Part shown: positions 6,234 to 9,074 of the stretch, piece by piece
Numbering within the stretch: the stretch's first letter is position 1
Layout: every line of letters starts with the position of its first letter
Origin: an uncultured bacterium
GTDB lineage: Bacteria; Cyanobacteriota; Vampirovibrionia; Gastranaerophilales; Gastranaerophilaceae
Assembly: GCA_900554385.1 (NCBI GenBank)
Contig: USHE01000073.1
Coordinates: forward strand, 1-9,074
Direction: 5' to 3'
DNA length: 9,074 nt
Made by a program: the position numbers and the translations under genes
The notes under the pieces: model-generated
Databases searched by the model: none
Told to the model about the DNA's origin: nothing
The model's input: only the letters and a program-made list of their open reading frames with translations

Positions 6234-6247
6234 TCTTGAAACATTTT

Positions 6248-7084
6248 TTATCCATTTAGTAATGCCTCTGAAAGTTTGCCGAAATCTTCTATTGAAAGTT
6301 TTTCGCCTCTGGTGTATTCATCAAGTCCGAGTTTTTGCATTGCATTTTGGATACTTTCTTTTGAGAAACCTCCTCTTAGCAGGCAGTTTTTAATATTTTT
6401 TCTGCGTTGGGAAAATGCAGCTTTTACAGTTTTTCTAAAATGTGTGTAATCTGAAAGTTCCAATGTTGGTGTTTTTCTGACTGTAAGTTTAACGAGTGCG
6501 GAGTTTACTTTAGGGGCAGGAAAGAATGAACGGCGTCCGACGAGTTCTTTTATTTCTACGTCTGCCCAAAATTGAGAGAGAAGTGTCAGAAGTCCATATT
6601 GTTTTGACGGAGATTTTTCGGTTGCAACCATTCTTCTTGCAACTTCTTCCTGAACCATAAGTAAAATATCCGTGATTTTATTTCTGTTTTTGTTATTTAA
6701 ATCATCAATTTCGCCGAGCAAATGAGCAATTATCGGGCTTGTTATGTAGTATGGAATATTCGCGACAACTTTCACCGAGCCTTCACATAGTTCGGACAAA
6801 TCTGTTTTTAAAATGTCTTTGTGAATAATTGTCAAATTTGGAGCATTGAGCTTTTCAAGTTCTTTAATGGCTTCTTCATCAAGTTCAATTGCAATCACTT
6901 GTTTTGCATGTTTAATCAATTGTTCCGTTACAAATCCAACCCCCGGTCCTATTTCGATTACAGTGTCTTCCGGAGAAATTTCTGCGTAATCTATAATATT
7001 CGAAATAACCTCTCCGTTAATAAGAAAATTTTGTCCGAGGCGTTTTTTAGTTTTAAAATATTTTGCTCTGTTGTAGTAGTCCAT
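6248..7084 (-). CDS. rsmA: 16S rRNA (adenine1518-N6/adenine1519-N6)-dimethyltransferase
   Basis: SAM-dependent enzyme (KsgA) that dimethylates the two adjacent adenines of the helix-45 loop of 16S rRNA during late 30S assembly. It is 278 residues, standard length. Motifs in order: KKRLGQNFL (13-21), SAM motif I EIGPGVG (44-50), acidic IELDEEAI (66-73), catalytic NIPYYITSP (109-117), FFPAPKVNSALV (187-198) and QRRKNIKN (226-233). The C-terminal domain ends with REKLS-type EKLSIEDFGKL (261-271). The ATG at 7084 follows only a weak AGG. An extended -10 (TGGTATTAT) sits 10 nt upstream, implying a leader of just a few nucleotides. It is first gene of an operon with ispE and divergent from gshA. 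Confidence 0.96.
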   Translation of the reverse strand: MDYYNRAKYFKTKKRLGQNFLINGEVISNIIDYAEISPEDTVIEIGPGVGFVTEQLIKHAKQVIAIELDEEAIKELEKLNAPNLTIIHKDILKTDLSELCEGSVKVVANIPYYITSPIIAHLLGEIDDLNNKNRNKITDILLMVQEEVARRMVATEKSPSKQYGLLTLLSQFWADVEIKELVGRRSFFPAPKVNSALVKLTVRKTPTLELSDYTHFRKTVKAAFSQRRKNIKNCLLRGGFSKESIQNAMQKLGLDEYTRGEKLSIEDFGKLSEALLNG

Positions 7085-7094
7085 CTTACCTACT

Positions 7095-7103
7095 ATAATA
7101 CCA
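7095..7103 (-). promoter_or_regulatory. Extended -10 promoter of rsmA-ispE
   Basis: The minus strand reads TGGTATTAT, an extended -10 box, ending 10 nt before the rsmA ATG. The expected mRNA leader is about 3-5 nt. No well-spaced -35 is seen. Confidence 0.45.
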
Positions 7104-7149
7104 CAACCAGGTAAATGTTTTGTAAAATTTTCTTTGATATTTTAAAAGA

Positions 7150-7171
7150 TGTTATAATGAAAACGCGGAGG
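7150..7171 (+). promoter_or_regulatory. gshA extended -10 (TGTTATAAT) and ribosome binding site
   Basis: TGTTATAAT at 7150-7158 is an extended -10; transcription would start near 7165. GGAGG at 7167-7171 follows, 6 nt before TTG 7178. The arrangement decides the start: the in-frame ATG at 7157 overlaps the -10 itself and would be left out of this transcript. Confidence 0.5.
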
Positions 7172-7177
7172 TTAATT

Positions 7178-8503
7178 TTGAGTAGTCTAAAAACAAGAGA
7201 ACGTCTGGAATATCAAGACATATTGAATATTTACACATCTGGATGTAAAGAAAATTCGCTTCATACTATCGGGCTTGAATATGAAAGGCTGCCGATTTCT
7301 ATGGTAACAAATCAGACAGTGGATTATTCGGCTGAGTTCGGGGTTTGTAATTTTTTGCGTGCTTTTGCTAAGTCTGAAAATTGGGATTACATAACGGATG
7401 ACTACAATATTATTGGTCTTAAACAAGGTCATGACACCATTACGCTTGAACCCGGGTGTCAGGTGGAGCTTAGTGTCAAACCTGAAAAAAGTATTGATCT
7501 TCTTAAAAAGAAAGTCGATACTCTTAACAGTCTTATGGAACCTGTGTTGGATAAAATGGGAATAACTCTTTTGGGTTACGGGGTTTCGCCTCTTTCAACG
7601 CATAAAAGTATAAACCTTTTGCCAAAACGCAGATACGGGTTAATGGCAAAATATCTCTGGGGAATTCTGTCTGATGTAATGATGAGAGAAACTGCAGGTA
7701 TACAGGGATGTTTTGATTTTGTAAGTGAAGAAGATGCGGTTAGAAAATTTAAAATTACAAATAAGTTAACCCCTTTTGTTACTGCAATGTTTGCCAACTC
7801 TCCTATAAGAGGCGGGGTGGACACAGGTTATAAGTCTTTCAGAGCTTTAAGCTGGCTTAATACTGATAATGACCGCTGCGGGTTTGCTTATAAACTTGGT
7901 GATGAGTATTCGTTTGATGAATATATTGACTATGTAATGAATACGCCTATGATTTTTATTTCCCGTGAGGATTTGCCTGTGAATATTAACGGGAAAATAA
8001 CTTTTAAAGATTTTATGAAAAATGGTTGGGAAGGCTTTGAACCAACGCTGGAGGACTATCTTCTTCAGGCAAATTTATGTTTTCCGGAAGTCAGACTCCG
8101 TAATTTTATTGAAATAAGAAATCAAGATTGCGGTAAAAAGCAAACCCCTTACGCTGTTTTGGCTTTGTACAAGGGGATTTTGCAGAGTGAGTCCTCTATG
8201 GATGAAATTGAAGAACTCTTGAAACCGTATAATTATAATGATTTTGCAGAACTAAGGTATAATGTTCCAAAGAATGCGCTGTCAGCAAAAATTGCAGGAG
8301 ATTCCGTGAAAGATATTGTTAAAGAAATTCTTTATATCGCAGAAAAATCCTTGATTTCAGAAAATGACGGCGATGAAAAATATCTTGACTTTATTAAGGA
8401 ATATTCTTTGCAAGGTATTACTCCGGCTGACGTCTTAATCCGAAATTGGTACGGTATCTGGAATAAAGATATAAAAAAACTTGTAAAATATCTGTCTGAT
8501 TAG
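7178..8503 (+). CDS. gshA: Glutamate-cysteine ligase, GCS2 (plant/cyanobacterial-proteobacterial) class
   Basis: ATP-dependent ligase joining the gamma-carboxyl of glutamate to cysteine, the first step of glutathione synthesis. It has 441 residues from TTG 7178 (448 if ATG 7157 were used). Family motifs: GLEYERLP (32-39) with the active-site Glu pair, EPGCQVELS (91-99), YGVSPL, KRRYGLM, TAGIQGCFDFVSEEDAVRKF, FANSPIRGG, GYKSFRALSW and FPEVRLRNFIEIRNQDC (about 300-317). TTG 7178 is preferred because GGAGG lies 6 nt before it; ATG 7157 lacks a ribosome site. No gshB follows, so glutathione completion, or use of gamma-glutamylcysteine itself as a thiol, cannot be judged. EgtA-like enzymes share the fold and cannot be excluded, but nothing else here points to ergothioneine. 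It is transcribed divergently from rsmA. Confidence 0.9.
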   Translation: MSSLKTRERLEYQDILNIYTSGCKENSLHTIGLEYERLPISMVTNQTVDYSAEFGVCNFLRAFAKSENWDYITDDYNIIGLKQGHDTITLEPGCQVELSVKPEKSIDLLKKKVDTLNSLMEPVLDKMGITLLGYGVSPLSTHKSINLLPKRRYGLMAKYLWGILSDVMMRETAGIQGCFDFVSEEDAVRKFKITNKLTPFVTAMFANSPIRGGVDTGYKSFRALSWLNTDNDRCGFAYKLGDEYSFDEYIDYVMNTPMIFISREDLPVNINGKITFKDFMKNGWEGFEPTLEDYLLQANLCFPEVRLRNFIEIRNQDCGKKQTPYAVLALYKGILQSESSMDEIEELLKPYNYNDFAELRYNVPKNALSAKIAGDSVKDIVKEILYIAEKSLISENDGDEKYLDFIKEYSLQGITPADVLIRNWYGIWNKDIKKLVKYLSD

Positions 8504-8560
8504 TTTTCAGGGCATGCCGCAGTGAATTTATATTGAAATAATTTACAAAACTTAATAATG

Positions 8561-8638
8561 ATTAAAACCATGAAATCATGCGTCAGACATGGCTTTTCAT
8601 GGTTTTAATTTCTAAAAGCATGTCATGGCGCATGATTT
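8561..8638 (+). other. CATG-rich overlapping inverted repeats after gshA
   Basis: Fold A pairs 8561-8575 with 8595-8609 (15 bp perfect, 19-nt loop) and ends in TTTTAATTTCT, like a terminator. Fold B pairs 8573-8582 with 8629-8638 (10 bp) and, inside it, 8586-8597 with 8614-8624 (5 + 6 bp with one bulged G). The folds share bases and compete. CATG occurs eight times between 8569 and 8644. Fold A may be the gshA terminator. Confidence 0.5.
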
Positions 8639-8657
8639 GGCATGATTGACTTTTGAA

Positions 8658-8688
8658 AAACCGCTATTGTGCAGTGTTTAAGCGGTTT
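8658..8688 (+). terminator. Hairpin with 8-bp stem, weak terminator candidate
   Basis: AAACCGCT (8658-8665) pairs perfectly with AGCGGTTT (8681-8688) around a 15-nt loop. Only TTTGTT follows, so as an intrinsic terminator it is weak. It lies between gshA and the next promoter. Confidence 0.35.
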
Positions 8689-8720
8689 GTTACAAATGTT
8701 CACATACACATGTCCCTCTC

Positions 8721-8748
8721 TTGAAAATGCTGACGGATTTTCTATAAT
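8721..8748 (+). promoter_or_regulatory. Sigma-70-type promoter
   Basis: TTGAAA (8721-8726), a 16-nt spacer and a perfect TATAAT (8743-8748). It is the best complete promoter in the window. Transcription should begin near 8755, leaving a leader of about 130 nt before the gene at 8886. Confidence 0.65.
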
Positions 8749-8754
8749 GTAATT

Positions 8755-8870
8755 AAGGACAGGCGGCACACCGCCGGGGATGGGAAAAACGGGCATGTTC
8801 TATGCTCGTATTAACCGCATACAGCAATTTTTGATTAGGGCTTGCTGTTATTATGAGTAGATAGTTGAAT
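8755..8870 (+). ncRNA. Structured 5' leader or small RNA, class not recognised
   Basis: Three consecutive hairpins follow the promoter. GGCGG/CCGCC has a CACA loop (8762-8775). A second stem reads GGGCAT/ATGCTC (about 8791-8807, one G-U pair). The third reads ACAGCAA/TTGCTGT (8821-8827 with 8842-8848). I compared it by eye with the common riboswitch consensus motifs I know (cyclic-di-GMP, ZTP, fluoride and others) and saw no match. A 26-codon frame (8780-8860) runs through it without a well-placed ribosome site. Confidence 0.35.
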
Positions 8871-8885
8871 TTGGAGATTAATAAA

Positions 8886-9074
8886 TTGTTTAGAAGTAGG
8901 GATATGGGCAGAGCAGTAGCAGTTAGAAGATGGACGCCTACTGCACTTGAATGTTATAAACGCGGCTGCAATTGTGAAGGTTGTTTTTATAGAGATTTTT
9001 TCAGCGGTTCATCTCAAAAATGCCAGATGAAAGCATCCGTTCTTGAACTTGTTCGAGTTATAGGTGCTCCTAAC
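8886..9074 (+). CDS. Small cysteine-rich protein, 5' part, function unknown
   Basis: The frame is open to the window end and gives 63 residues from TTG 8886; the C-terminus is cut off. TTG is chosen because GGAG (8873-8876) lies 9 nt before it; ATG 8904 is an alternative, with AGGG too close. Basic residues (R3, R5, R9, R14, R15) precede a cysteine cluster: WTPTALECYKRGCNCEGC then SSQKCQMK, that is C-x4-C-x-C-x2-C and a fifth Cys about 14 residues on. This resembles a metal-binding or Fe-S knuckle. A helix-like segment SVLELVRVIG follows. I do not recognise the family with confidence; a small DNA-binding or regulatory protein is one guess. It has its own promoter and a long folded leader, suggesting control at the RNA level. 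Confidence 0.5.
   Translation, partial: MFRSRDMGRAVAVRRWTPTALECYKRGCNCEGCFYRDFFSGSSQKCQMKASVLELVRVIGAPN

Noticed and set aside
8558..8608. 16-residue leader-peptide ORF (MIKTMKSC...) ending in the arm of fold A
   Set aside because: Its position resembles an attenuator leader peptide, but there is no ribosome site or promoter just upstream and no run of regulatory codons.
8780..8860. 26-codon upstream ORF in the structured leader
   Set aside because: The only G-rich stretch touches the ATG directly and is too close for a ribosome site; the frame is short enough to occur by chance.
8755..8870. tRNA, SRP RNA or a known riboswitch in the leader
   Set aside because: No cloverleaf, no SRP GGAAG/GCAG core, and no match to the riboswitch motifs I can recall.

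Overview
The window looks like chromosomal DNA of a low-GC bacterium. The best guess is a gut member of the Gastranaerophilales (Vampirovibrionia/'Melainabacteria', non-photosynthetic relatives of cyanobacteria). That is inferred from A/T-rich codon use, a pilin-like cysteine-rich protein ending in IQAVCLGD, a DUF4127 protein, a plant/cyanobacterial-class glutamate-cysteine ligase and the MEP isoprenoid pathway. No 16S rRNA or other marker is present to settle it.

Layout. (1) 2-463, + strand: 3' end of a secreted, probably pilin-like protein. Its last part has the codon signature of a diversity-generating retroelement (DGR) variable region, and a GC-rich hairpin follows the stop. (2) 464-710: hairpin and a doubtful small reading frame on the minus strand. 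(3) 711-1196, - strand: Hsp20 chaperone. (4) 1348-4256, + strand: a tight three-gene run of D-2-hydroxyacid dehydrogenase, DUF4127 protein and an MntP-type manganese exporter. (5) 4224-5198, - strand: OppD/DppD-type ABC ATPase, whose 3' end overlaps mntP by 33 bp. (6) 5199-5398: intergenic region with a probable dispersed repeat. (7) 7084-5399, - strand: rsmA then ispE, with a hairpin that may compete for the ispE ribosome binding site. (8) 7178-8503, + strand: gshA, divergent from rsmA. (9) 8504-8885: about 380 bp without a gene, holding a CATG-rich pair of competing hairpins, a further hairpin, and a good promoter followed by a structured leader. (10) 8886 to the window end, + strand: start of a small cysteine-rich protein.

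Most genes are housekeeping: rRNA dimethylation and isoprenoid precursor synthesis (rsmA-ispE), thiol synthesis (gshA), metal export (mntP), fermentation-type redox (dehydrogenase) and protein quality control (Hsp20). The most unusual item is the probable DGR target at the left edge. Its reverse transcriptase and template repeat are not in the window and should lie upstream or elsewhere in the genome. A second theme is promoter layout: TATAAT boxes sit right at start codons, suggesting leaderless or nearly leaderless mRNAs for several genes.
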